A DNA stretch of 5,922 nt, from assembly GCA_937863905.1 (NCBI GenBank), contig CALMHV010000134.1, forward strand, positions 1 through 5,922, given 5' to 3'. Origin of the DNA: an uncultured Bacillota bacterium. GTDB taxonomy: Bacteria > Bacillota > Sulfobacillia > UBA995 > UBA9673. Every line of letters begins with the position of its first letter. Positions within the stretch are counted from its first letter, which is position 1. The notes under the pieces were generated by a model. It was not told the DNA's origin and did no database searches. It saw nothing but the letters and a program-made list of their open reading frames with translations. Positions 1-5,491 of the stretch are shown in pieces. The position numbers and the translations under genes are program-made.

Positions 1-1
1 G

Positions 2-55
2 TCCGGCGGGCCGGCCGAAGACAGCGGGACAAGCAAGGAGGGGACCGACACGTGA
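2..55 (+). CDS. Probable C-terminal tail of an upstream gene (partial, 5' end outside window)
   Basis: Reading from base 2, the frame is open and ends at TGA 53-55, giving a 17-residue tail ending in SKEGTDT. The stop overlaps the GTG start of the next gene (bases 52-54) in a GTGA arrangement, the same architecture seen between the transferase and epimerase genes at 1693-1696. Of the three forward frames here it has the strongest G/C bias at third positions (15 of 17 codons), as expected of real genes in this genome. The tail is too short and hydrophilic to identify. In relatives the gene before rpiB is often a Sua5-type or low-molecular-weight phosphatase gene, but nothing visible proves that here. 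Confidence 0.45.
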   Translation, partial: SGGPAEDSGTSKEGTDT

Positions 56-510
56 AGGTGGCCGTCGGCGCCGACCATGCCGGGTACCGGATGAAGGACG
101 AACTCGCGGTTTGCCTCAAAGGGCTGGGCCATGAAATCGTCGATTTCGGCACTCATTCCGACGCCGCGGTGGACTACCCGGACATCGCCCTGGGCGTCGC
201 CCGGGCCGTGGCTTCCGGGGCGGCCGACCGGGGCCTTCTCGTCTGCGGGACCGGCATCGGCACCTGCATCGTGGCCAACAAGGTCAAGGGGGTGCGGGCG
301 GCTCTCTGTCACGATACCTTCTCGGCCCGGGCCACCCGCCAGCACAACGACAGCAACGTGCTCTGCCTTGGGGCGAGAGTCATCGGGCCTTCGCTGGCCG
401 AGGAAATCCTACGAACCTGGTTCGGCGCCGGCTTCGACCGGGGCGAGCGACACGAGCGGCGCGTCCGGCGCATCAGCGAGATCGAGGATGACTCCGGCCC
501 AAATTGCTGA
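52..510 (+). CDS. rpiB: Ribose-5-phosphate isomerase B (RpiB/LacAB family)
   Basis: RpiB interconverts ribose 5-phosphate and ribulose 5-phosphate in the cytosolic pentose phosphate pathway. The 152-residue protein has the usual family length of about 150 residues. Family hallmarks are visible: the N-terminal GADHAG motif with Asp8 and His9, the active-site segment CGTGIG at 65-70 with Cys65 at the position of the E. coli catalytic cysteine, the ANKVKGVRAA segment after it, and RQHNDSNVLCLGAR near 96-109 with His98 matching the catalytic histidine. The Cys/His pair puts it in the E. coli-type class rather than the actinobacterial type that lacks this cysteine. The GTG start is chosen because AAGGAGGGG (35-43) lies 8 bases upstream and the conserved strand MKVAVGADHAG begins right there. 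The start overlaps the stop of the probable upstream gene, suggesting translational coupling. The last dozen residues are polar and not conserved. Family assignment is secure. Some members act on other sugars such as allose 6-phosphate, which the sequence cannot exclude. Confidence 0.96.
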   Translation: MKVAVGADHAGYRMKDELAVCLKGLGHEIVDFGTHSDAAVDYPDIALGVARAVASGAADRGLLVCGTGIGTCIVANKVKGVRAALCHDTFSARATRQHNDSNVLCLGARVIGPSLAEEILRTWFGAGFDRGERHERRVRRISEIEDDSGPNC

Positions 511-537
511 TTAACGCCGGTGTCAACGAAATCGTGT

Positions 538-573
538 TCGAACCCACACGTCACCTGACGTGGACGGGTTTGA
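538..573. repeat. 36-base imperfect inverted repeat upstream of the transferase gene (operator or RNA hairpin)
   Basis: The core is a perfect 7-base inverted repeat, CACGTCA (547-553) and TGACGTG (556-562), separated by CC. Outside it, TCGAACCC (538-545) pairs with GGGTTTGA (566-573) over eight positions with one G-T wobble. Between the two stems is an internal loop of one base (546) and three bases (563-565). As RNA it would form a long hairpin (6 or 7 plus 8 pairs). As DNA it is a near-symmetric site whose right edge overlaps the putative -35 box at 570-575, where a bound dimer would block RNA polymerase. It is not followed by a T run, so it is not a standard intrinsic terminator, although it could end rpiB transcription less efficiently. 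The pairing is directly seen; the function is inferred. Confidence 0.6.
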
Positions 574-598
574 CAGTCGATTAGTGAAGGTATAGCGT
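570..598 (+). promoter_or_regulatory. Candidate housekeeping (sigma-A type) promoter for the wecA-wecB-murA block
   Basis: A perfect TTGACA (-35) lies at 570-575. Two -10 choices follow: TATAGC at 591-596 (15-base spacer, four of six matches) or TAGCGT at 593-598 (17-base spacer, weaker match but ideal spacing and the important TA...T positions). The stretch 576-594 is A/T-rich against a very GC-rich background, which favours a promoter. Transcription would start near 600-606, leaving a leader of about 45 bases before the GTG at 650. The -35 box sits in the right arm of the inverted repeat at 538-573. The weak point is the imperfect -10. Confidence 0.55.
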
Positions 599-603
599 TG
601 ACC

Positions 604-620
604 GGGGCGAAAATCGCCTT
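604..620 (+). other. Short hairpin at the predicted 5' end of the wecA leader RNA
   Basis: GGCGA (606-610) and TCGCC (614-618) form a perfect 5-base stem around an AAA loop, extendable by two G-U pairs (604-605 with 619-620). It lies at or next to the expected transcription start, where such stems often protect mRNA from decay. It is too short, and is followed by mixed sequence, so it is not a terminator. It ends 15 bases before the Shine-Dalgarno sequence and does not mask it. Confidence 0.35.
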
Positions 621-649
621 CTGGCCAAGTCATTTGAGGAGGACTACCG

Positions 650-1696
650 GTGCTTCTGCCTGTTCTCGCCTTCCTGGTAGCGTTCGTCCTCACCTACGGT
701 CTCACTCCCCTCGTCAAGCGGCTGGCCCTTCGCACCGGCGCCGTAGCCGTTCCCGGGGACCGGACCGTGCATGAGCAGCCCATGCCGCATCTCGGAGGCC
801 TGGCCATGCTGGCCTCCTTCGTCGTCACGGTCATCCTGCTGCGCGGCTGGCCGGACCGGCAGACCCTCAGCATCATCGTCTGCGGCTCGTTGGCCGCGTC
901 CATCGGCGTCTTCGATGACCTGCGCGATCTCTCGCCCCGGACGAAGCTCCTCGGACAGATCCTCGTGGCCGCGCTCGTGGCCGGCCTCGGGGTTCGCATC
1001 GAGTTCATCACCAACCCCTTGACCGGGGGGATGTTCTATCTCGGTTCTTGGAGTTACGTCGTCAGCGTGCTCTGGGTCGTCGCGGTCATGAACGTCATGA
1101 ACCTGGCCGACGGCCTGGACGGATTGGCCGCGGGCATCTGCACCATCGCCTCTCTGGCCGCCCTGTACGTCGCGGCGCGCACCATGGGCGCGGGCACCGT
1201 CACCATCCTCATCGCCGCCCTGGCGGGTTCGGCCGCCGGATTCCTGCCGCACAATTTCAATCCGGCCAAGATTTTCATGGGCGACACGGGCTCGATGTTC
1301 CTGGGTTTCACTTTGGCGGCCATCTCCGTCCAGGGGGCCTTGAAACAGACGACGACCGTGGCCCTGCTCGTGCCCATCGTGGCCCTGGGCCTGCCCATCA
1401 CCGATACCCTCCTGGCCATCATCCGTCGCGTCAGAGCCAAGCGGTCCATCGGCGGCGCCGACCGGGGACACCTGCACCATCGTTTGCTCGACCTCGGGCT
1501 GAGCCAGAAGAAGGCCGTTCTTCTCATGTGGGCGGTCACGGCCTGGCTGGCCCTGAGCGCCATCCTCCTGTCCGAGGTTGGACAGGGCTTGGGCTTCGTC
1601 CTGGTTATCTGCCTGGCGGCCCTCGGCCTGGTGGGGTTTGTGGCCGTCGTCTCGGCCGGCGCCCTGTCCTCCCAGGAGAAGAACGTACCCAAGTGA
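650..1696 (+). CDS. wecA: Undecaprenyl-phosphate GlcNAc-1-phosphate transferase (WecA/TagO-like, MraY family)
   Basis: This integral membrane enzyme would move GlcNAc-1-phosphate from UDP-GlcNAc to undecaprenyl phosphate, the first step in making a teichoic-acid-like linkage unit or another wall polysaccharide. The 348-residue, highly hydrophobic protein has about 10-11 membrane segments. Family motifs appear in order: PMPHLGGLA (44-52), the metal-binding pair Asp89-Asp90 in GVFDDLRDL, the loop NLADGLDGLAAG (151-162) with Asn151, Asp154 and Asp157, IFMGDTGSMFLG (208-219) with Asp212, and GHLHHRLLDLG (273-283). The HxHH motif marks polyprenyl-P HexNAc-1-P transferases such as WecA and TagO and argues against MraY itself. 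The GTG start has GAGGAGG (636-642) 7 bases upstream. A start further upstream is unlikely because that region holds the promoter and leader. The downstream UDP-GlcNAc 2-epimerase overlaps it by 4 bases, supporting a GlcNAc/ManNAc linkage-unit role as in TagO-MnaA. The exact substrate (GlcNAc or another HexNAc) is inferred. Confidence 0.9.
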   Translation: MLLPVLAFLVAFVLTYGLTPLVKRLALRTGAVAVPGDRTVHEQPMPHLGGLAMLASFVVTVILLRGWPDRQTLSIIVCGSLAASIGVFDDLRDLSPRTKLLGQILVAALVAGLGVRIEFITNPLTGGMFYLGSWSYVVSVLWVVAVMNVMNLADGLDGLAAGICTIASLAALYVAARTMGAGTVTILIAALAGSAAGFLPHNFNPAKIFMGDTGSMFLGFTLAAISVQGALKQTTTVALLVPIVALGLPITDTLLAIIRRVRAKRSIGGADRGHLHHRLLDLGLSQKKAVLLMWAVTAWLALSAILLSEVGQGLGFVLVICLAALGLVGFVAVVSAGALSSQEKNVPK

Positions 1697-2943
1697 GCGC
1701 CGGGCCGAGCCATCCACCCCAGGAACCGCTGAAGGTCATGACCATCTTCGGCACGCGCCCGGAGGCCATCAAGATGGCGCCGGTCATCCTCCGTCTGCAG
1801 GCCGACCCGGCCGCCTTCGACGTCCGCGTCACCGTCACCGCTCAGCATCGCGAGATGCTCGACCAGGTTCTCCGGCACTTCGGCCTCCGGCCCGACCATG
1901 ACCTCGACGTGATGACCGCCCGCCAGTCCCTGACCACGCTCACCGCCCGCATCCTCGAGGGGCTGGAGAGGGTGCTGGCCGAAGACCGCCCGGATATCGT
2001 CCTCGTCCACGGCGACGCCACGACGACCCTCGCCTCCGCCCTGGCCGCCTTCTACGCCAAGGTCAGCGTCGGCCACGTCGAGGCCGGGCTGCGGACCCAC
2101 GACAAGTACTCCCCCTGGCCGGAGGAGATGAACCGGCGCCTGGCCGGCGGCCTCGCCGACCTCCACTTCGCCCCGACCGCCCGGGCCAGGGACAACCTTC
2201 TCCGGGAGAACGTGCCGCCCGGGGCCATCCACGTCACCGGCAACACGGCCATCGACGCGCTGCTCTGGACGGTCCGCGACGGCTATCGCCTGTCCGACCC
2301 GGCCCTTGAGCGTGAGGTGGCCGCGGCGGGGAGCGTGGCGCCCGGGGCGCCCGGGGCGCCGGCCGGCGACCGCATCATCCTGGTCGAGTGCCACCGCCGC
2401 GAGAACTGGGGCGAGCCGATGGTCCGCATCTACCGGGCCCTCCGGCGCTTCGCCGGCGAGGAGCGCGGCGTCCGCCTCCTGGTCTCCGCCCACCTCAACC
2501 CGGAAGCGGGCGAGGTGGCGCGCCGGGAACTGGCCGGGCTCGACAACGTCGTCCTCTTCAAACCCGCCGCCTATCCCGACTGGGTGAACCTCATGGCCCG
2601 CAGCCACCTCATTCTCACCGACTCCGGCGGCATCCAGGAGGAGGCCCCGACGCTTGGCCGTCCGGTCATCCTCGTCCGGGAGAACACGGAGCGCCCGGAG
2701 GCGGTGGAGGCCGGCACGGTCCGGGTCGTGGGAACCTCGGAGGAGGCCATCCTGGCCGCCCTGCGCGCGCTGGTCCACGACGAGGCGGAGTATCGAAGGA
2801 TGACGGCGGCCGCGAATCCGTTCGGGGACGGCCGGGCGTCCGACCGCATCGCCGGCGTGCTCCTGCACCACTTCGGCCGGGCCGCGGAGCGTCCCGCGGC
2901 GTTCGATCCAGATGTCCCCCAAAGGCGCCGGTCCGGCCACTGA
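1693..2943 (+). CDS. wecB: UDP-N-acetylglucosamine 2-epimerase, non-hydrolysing (WecB/MnaA)
   Basis: This cytosolic enzyme interconverts UDP-GlcNAc and UDP-ManNAc, supplying ManNAc for wall glycopolymers. Two Rossmann-like halves are recognisable: IFGTRPEAIKMAPVI (18-32) and TAQHREMLDQVL (49-60) in the first, DSGGIQEEAPTLGRP (310-324) and ENTERPEAVEAGT (330-342) in the second. Likely catalytic and binding residues are Asp108 in HGDAT, Glu130 in GHVEAGLRT, Glu144 in PWPEEMNR and His234 in CHRRENWG. At 416 residues it is longer than the usual 360-385, owing to a 12-residue N-terminal lead, an Ala/Pro/Gly insert near 216-225, and a basic C-terminal tail of about 20 residues. I chose GTG 1693 because it forms a GTGA overlap with the transferase stop and AGGAG lies at 1674-1678, though 14 bases away. 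ATG 1738 has weak upstream signals and would remove Lys-Val from the conserved first strand. CTG 1729 would fit typical family starts and is the main alternative. The family is certain; the start is not. Confidence 0.95.
   Translation: MSAGPSHPPQEPLKVMTIFGTRPEAIKMAPVILRLQADPAAFDVRVTVTAQHREMLDQVLRHFGLRPDHDLDVMTARQSLTTLTARILEGLERVLAEDRPDIVLVHGDATTTLASALAAFYAKVSVGHVEAGLRTHDKYSPWPEEMNRRLAGGLADLHFAPTARARDNLLRENVPPGAIHVTGNTAIDALLWTVRDGYRLSDPALEREVAAAGSVAPGAPGAPAGDRIILVECHRRENWGEPMVRIYRALRRFAGEERGVRLLVSAHLNPEAGEVARRELAGLDNVVLFKPAAYPDWVNLMARSHLILTDSGGIQEEAPTLGRPVILVRENTERPEAVEAGTVRVVGTSEEAILAALRALVHDEAEYRRMTAAANPFGDGRASDRIAGVLLHHFGRAAERPAAFDPDVPQRRRSGH
2338..2360 (+). repeat. 9-base tandem repeat in wecB
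   Basis: GCGCCCGGG occurs twice in tandem (2338-2346, 2347-2355) followed by a partial GCGCC. In frame it encodes APG-APG-AP, part of a short Ala/Pro/Gly insert (about residues 216-225) lying between the two domains of the epimerase, just before the nucleotide-binding HRRENWG segment. Because the unit is a multiple of three, slippage would change linker length without breaking the frame. Confidence 0.7.
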
Positions 2944-2997
2944 ACGCGTCGGGCTGGGAATGCTAAGGGCACTCGGCAAGTTGGGAGTCCGTCAACC

Positions 2998-4311
2998 ATG
3001 AGATTCGTCATCAAGGGAAAGCGCCCGCTCCACGGGCGCGTGAAGGTCCACGGCGCGAAGAATGCCGTCCTGCCCATCATCGCCGCCTCCATCCTGTGCG
3101 AGGGCGATTCGGTCATCACCCAGGTTCCGCACCTTGAAGACGTGCACACCGCTGTCGAGGTCATGTCCAGACTCGGCATGGACGCGCGCCTTCGCGGCTC
3201 GACCCTCATCCTGCGCCCGGCCGGGCTTTCCAGCTACGAAGCCCCGTACGATCTCGTCGGCCGGATGAGGGCCTCCTTCCTCGTCACGGGTCCCCTGGTC
3301 GCCCGCTTGGGCCGGGCCCGCATCTCCCTCCCGGGCGGGTGCGCCATCGGCAGCCGGCCTATCGACCTGCACCTCAAGGGTCTGGAGGCCCTGGGGGCAA
3401 CCGTCCGGCAGGGGCACGGGTTCGTGGAGGTCAGTGCCGACCGCCTCCGGGGCAGCCGCGTCTACCTCGACTACCCCAGCGTCGGCGCGACCGAGCACCT
3501 GATGATGACGGCCGCCCTGGCCGAGGGGACGACCATCATCGAGAACGCGGCCGAAGAACCGGAGATCGTCGACCTGGCCAACTATCTCAGCGGGGCCGGC
3601 GCCTCCATCCACGGCGCGGGGACCAAGATCATTCGCGTCGAGGGCGTTCCCTCGCTCCGGGGCGCCCACCACCAGGTCATCCCGGACCGCATCGAGGCCG
3701 CGACCTACATGGTGGCCGCCGCCCTCACCGGCGGTCGGGTCGAGGTGGAAGGGGTCGTCCCCGACCATCTCAAAGCCGTCACGGCTAAGATGCGCGAGAT
3801 GGGCATCAGCGTGTTCGAGGACGAGAACTCCGTCCTGGTCGATGCGACGCGGCGCCGGCCGCAGGCGGTCAACGTCAAGACCATGCCCTATCCCGGCTTC
3901 CCGACCGACATGCAGGCCCCGTTCATGGTTCTCCTAGCCGTCTCGGAGGGCATGAGCGTCGTCACCGAGACGGTGTTTGAGAACCGCTTCATCCATGTCG
4001 GCGAACTCCGGCGGATGGGCGTCGAGGTCCAGGTCGACGGCCGGGCGGCCATGGTCCATGGCCAGAGCCAGCTCCAGGGGGCCATCGTCGCGGCCACCGA
4101 CCTGCGCGGCGGAGCGGCCCTGGTCCTCGCCGGCCTGGCCGCAATCGGGACCACGGAGGTCCGGGGAGTCGAACACGTCGACCGAGGGTATGACGGGTTC
4201 GACGTCAACCTCCGCAAGCTGGGGGCGAACATCCGGCGCGTCCGGCTCGTCGCGGCGGAAGAATCCGAAGCTTCCGGGCTCGGCCTCGGCCCCACGGCGA
4301 GCGGCAGCTAG
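2998..4311 (+). CDS. murA: UDP-N-acetylglucosamine 1-carboxyvinyltransferase (MurA)
   Basis: MurA transfers enolpyruvate from phosphoenolpyruvate to UDP-GlcNAc, the committed cytosolic step of peptidoglycan synthesis. The protein has 437 residues, within the 417-440 range of the family. Visible landmarks are Lys21 and Asn22 in HGAKNAVLP, the catalytic loop [20 protein letters not shown] (111-130) with Cys115, FPTDMQAPF (301-309) with Asp304 as the general base candidate, and [10 protein letters not shown] (393-402) with Arg396. Cys115 is the residue alkylated by fosfomycin, so this copy is predicted to be drug-sensitive rather than carrying the Cys-to-Asp change. About 18 polar residues after the conserved core form a loose C-terminal tail. 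ATG 2998 is supported by GGGAG (2983-2987), 10 bases upstream, and by the conserved start of the first strand. It follows wecB after 54 bases with no terminator, so it probably shares a transcript. Many Firmicutes carry two MurA copies; its position next to spoIID matches B. subtilis murAA. Confidence 0.97.
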   Translation: MRFVIKGKRPLHGRVKVHGAKNAVLPIIAASILCEGDSVITQVPHLEDVHTAVEVMSRLGMDARLRGSTLILRPAGLSSYEAPYDLVGRMRASFLVTGPLVARLGRARISLPGGCAIGSRPIDLHLKGLEALGATVRQGHGFVEVSADRLRGSRVYLDYPSVGATEHLMMTAALAEGTTIIENAAEEPEIVDLANYLSGAGASIHGAGTKIIRVEGVPSLRGAHHQVIPDRIEAATYMVAAALTGGRVEVEGVVPDHLKAVTAKMREMGISVFEDENSVLVDATRRRPQAVNVKTMPYPGFPTDMQAPFMVLLAVSEGMSVVTETVFENRFIHVGELRRMGVEVQVDGRAAMVHGQSQLQGAIVAATDLRGGAALVLAGLAAIGTTEVRGVEHVDRGYDGFDVNLRKLGANIRRVRLVAAEESEASGLGLGPTASGS

Positions 4312-4405
4312 AACGCTCCCCCAGCCCCGCCGCGAGCGGCCGCCGGCAGCATGACCCCCTCCTCCACGGCATAGGGTTTCGAGAGCCGGCCGGGAGGCGG
4401 GAGCC

Positions 4406-5398
4406 ATGCGTCGGGCCATCGCCATCGCGTTTCTCGCTCTTCTCTTCGTTCTGGTCGCTCTGCCCGCGATCATCGTCAAGGGCTGCCAGTACTCGGACAC
4501 GGCGGCGTGGCCGTCGGTGACCCAGGAGCCCGAGGTCCGGCTGCTTGTCCACACGACAGGCCGCCTCGTCACCCTGCCGCTTGAGGAGTACGTGGCCGGG
4601 GTTGTCGCCGCGGAGATGCCCACGTCCTTCGAGCCGGAGGCCCTCAAGGCCCAGGCCGTCATCGCCCGCACCTTCGCCGTAAGAAACCTCCGGGCGCTCG
4701 GGGGTCAGGGCGTGGCGGGTCGCACCGACGCCGACCTGACCACGGACATCTGGGCCGGCGGTCAGGCCTGGCTCAGCCAGGACGATGCCCGGACGCAGTG
4801 GGGCGCTCTGGGCTTCTACGGCCGCTGGCAGAAGGTCGAGGCGGCCGTGACGGGCACGGCCGGTCTGATCGTCACCGCCAGCGGCGTCCCCATCCAGGCC
4901 GCCTACCACTCCACCTGCGGCGGCGCCACCGAGAACAGCGAAGATGTCTGGCAGGAGGCCCTGCCCTACCTTCGCGGCGTGACCGATCCCTGGTGCGCCG
5001 ATTCCCCGTGGACGCGCCGGGAGACCGACGTCGCGGTCGCCGACCTCGCGAAGGCCTTCGGACTCGACGCCGGGGTTCTGACGACGGCGGCCGGGAAAGG
5101 CCACGCCTACGTGGAGGTCGTCGAGAAGACCCCGACGGGCCGGGCCAGGCGCCTCCGCGTCGGAGAGAAGGAAGTGACGGTCTCGGCCTTCCGCCGCGCC
5201 ACGGGACTGCCGTCCGCCCGCCTCTCGTTCACGGTGTCCGGCGGGGTGCTCCACTTCGTCACCGTGGGGTACGGCCATGGGGTGGGGCTCTGCCAGTACG
5301 GGGCGAACGGGATGGCCAAGGCCGGCAAGGACTACCGCGCCATCCTCCTCTTCTACTTCGCTGGGACGGAGGTGGAAGCGCTCCGGGCGGGTTCGTAG
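4406..5398 (+). CDS. spoIID: Stage II sporulation protein D (SpoIID), peptidoglycan lytic transglycosylase
   Basis: SpoIID is a membrane-anchored enzyme of the mother cell that cleaves glycan strands during septal thinning and engulfment, working with SpoIIM and SpoIIP. The 330-residue protein has an N-terminal membrane anchor (about residues 5-24), then the SpoIID domain. Conserved blocks are EEYVAGVVAAEMP (60-72) with Glu70 as the expected catalytic acid, EALKAQAVIARTFA (78-91), AYHSTCGGATENSEDVW (166-182), and GYGHGVGLCQYGANGMA (288-304) near the end. His168, Cys171 and Cys197 could bind zinc, which is reported for the C. difficile enzyme; metal binding here is inferred. Length is close to the 340 or so of B. 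subtilis SpoIID. ATG 4406 has GGGAGG (4392-4397) 8 bases upstream. It lies 94 bases after murA with no clear terminator between. SpoIID genes are normally under sigma-E, but I see no convincing sigma-E box in the gap. A non-sporulation SpoIID/LytB homologue is possible but unlikely in this neighbourhood. Confidence 0.95.
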   Translation: MRRAIAIAFLALLFVLVALPAIIVKGCQYSDTAAWPSVTQEPEVRLLVHTTGRLVTLPLEEYVAGVVAAEMPTSFEPEALKAQAVIARTFAVRNLRALGGQGVAGRTDADLTTDIWAGGQAWLSQDDARTQWGALGFYGRWQKVEAAVTGTAGLIVTASGVPIQAAYHSTCGGATENSEDVWQEALPYLRGVTDPWCADSPWTRRETDVAVADLAKAFGLDAGVLTTAAGKGHAYVEVVEKTPTGRARRLRVGEKEVTVSAFRRATGLPSARLSFTVSGGVLHFVTVGYGHGVGLCQYGANGMAKAGKDYRAILLFYFAGTEVEALRAGS

Positions 5399-5442
5399 CC
5401 TGCCGGATCCTCGCGGCGCCCGGCCCGGCTCCGCCTCTCGCC

Positions 5443-5451
5443 TGGTATATG
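5443..5451 (+). promoter_or_regulatory. Weak candidate promoter -10 element before the last gene
   Basis: TGGTATATG at 5443-5451 resembles an extended -10 (TG, one base, then TATATG with four of six matches) and is the only A/T-rich patch in the 93-base gap after spoIID. There is no TTGACA-like -35 at the right distance (5423-5428 is all G/C-rich). It does not fit the sigma-F, sigma-G or sigma-E consensus well as I recall them, although spoIIQ in B. subtilis depends on sigma-F. Treat it as a hint only. Confidence 0.25.
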
Positions 5452-5457
5452 CTGGCA

Positions 5458-5481
5458 CCCGGCGGAAACACTAGGGCCGGG
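5458..5481 (+). other. Inverted repeat overlapping the ribosome binding region of the last gene
   Basis: CCCGGC (5458-5463) and GCCGGG (5476-5481) are perfect 6-base arms around a 12-base loop. The right arm takes the first three bases of the Shine-Dalgarno stretch GGGAGGGG (5479-5486), so a folded stem in mRNA would partly compete with ribosome binding at ATG 5492. All stem pairs are G-C. In so GC-rich a region such a repeat may be chance, so a regulatory role is unproven. Confidence 0.3.
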
Positions 5482-5491
5482 AGGGGTCCCA

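Noticed and set aside
9..16. GGCCGGCC palindrome at the left edge
   Set aside because: An 8-base G/C palindrome is expected often in this composition, and it lies inside the probable tail of an upstream gene.
533..555. tRNA-like T-arm signature (GTTCGAACCC) between rpiB and wecA, possible tRNA gene or integration-site remnant
   Set aside because: The stem around it does not pair with a 7-base T-loop, and no acceptor, D or anticodon arms could be found on either strand. The bases fit better as arms of the local inverted repeats. There is no integrase or direct repeat nearby.
1048..1692. Possible N-terminal extension of the epimerase frame back to 1048
   Set aside because: The frame is open there only as a shadow of the transferase gene. 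Its translation is Arg/Gly/His/Pro-rich and lacks similarity to epimerases, and the conserved epimerase fold begins only after 1729.
1054..2979. Very long open frame on the minus strand (about 640 codons) opposite wecA and wecB
   Set aside because: It lies antisense to two clearly recognised genes. Long antisense frames are common in GC-rich DNA because stop codons are A/T-rich. Its translation is low-complexity (Gly, Arg, Asp, Val, Glu) with no recognisable domain.
4297..4350. GCGAGCGGC repeated at the end of murA (4297-4305) and just downstream (4332-4340)
   Set aside because: Only nine bases match exactly, in a low-diversity G/C-rich stretch; likely chance or an old minor duplication with no visible role.
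4351..4374. Tiny open frame (ATG to TAG, 7 residues) just upstream of spoIID, possible leader peptide
   Set aside because: It has no ribosome-binding sequence at a suitable distance, no run of regulatory codons, and no alternative hairpins that would suggest attenuation.
5399..5440. G/C-rich partial inverted repeats after spoIID as a terminator
   Set aside because: The arms (such as GCGG/CCGC) are only four bases long and there is no T run, so a terminator cannot be supported.
4205..5458. Long minus-strand open frame (about 417 codons) opposite spoIID
   Set aside because: It is antisense to a well-supported spoIID, with low-complexity composition and no recognisable motif.
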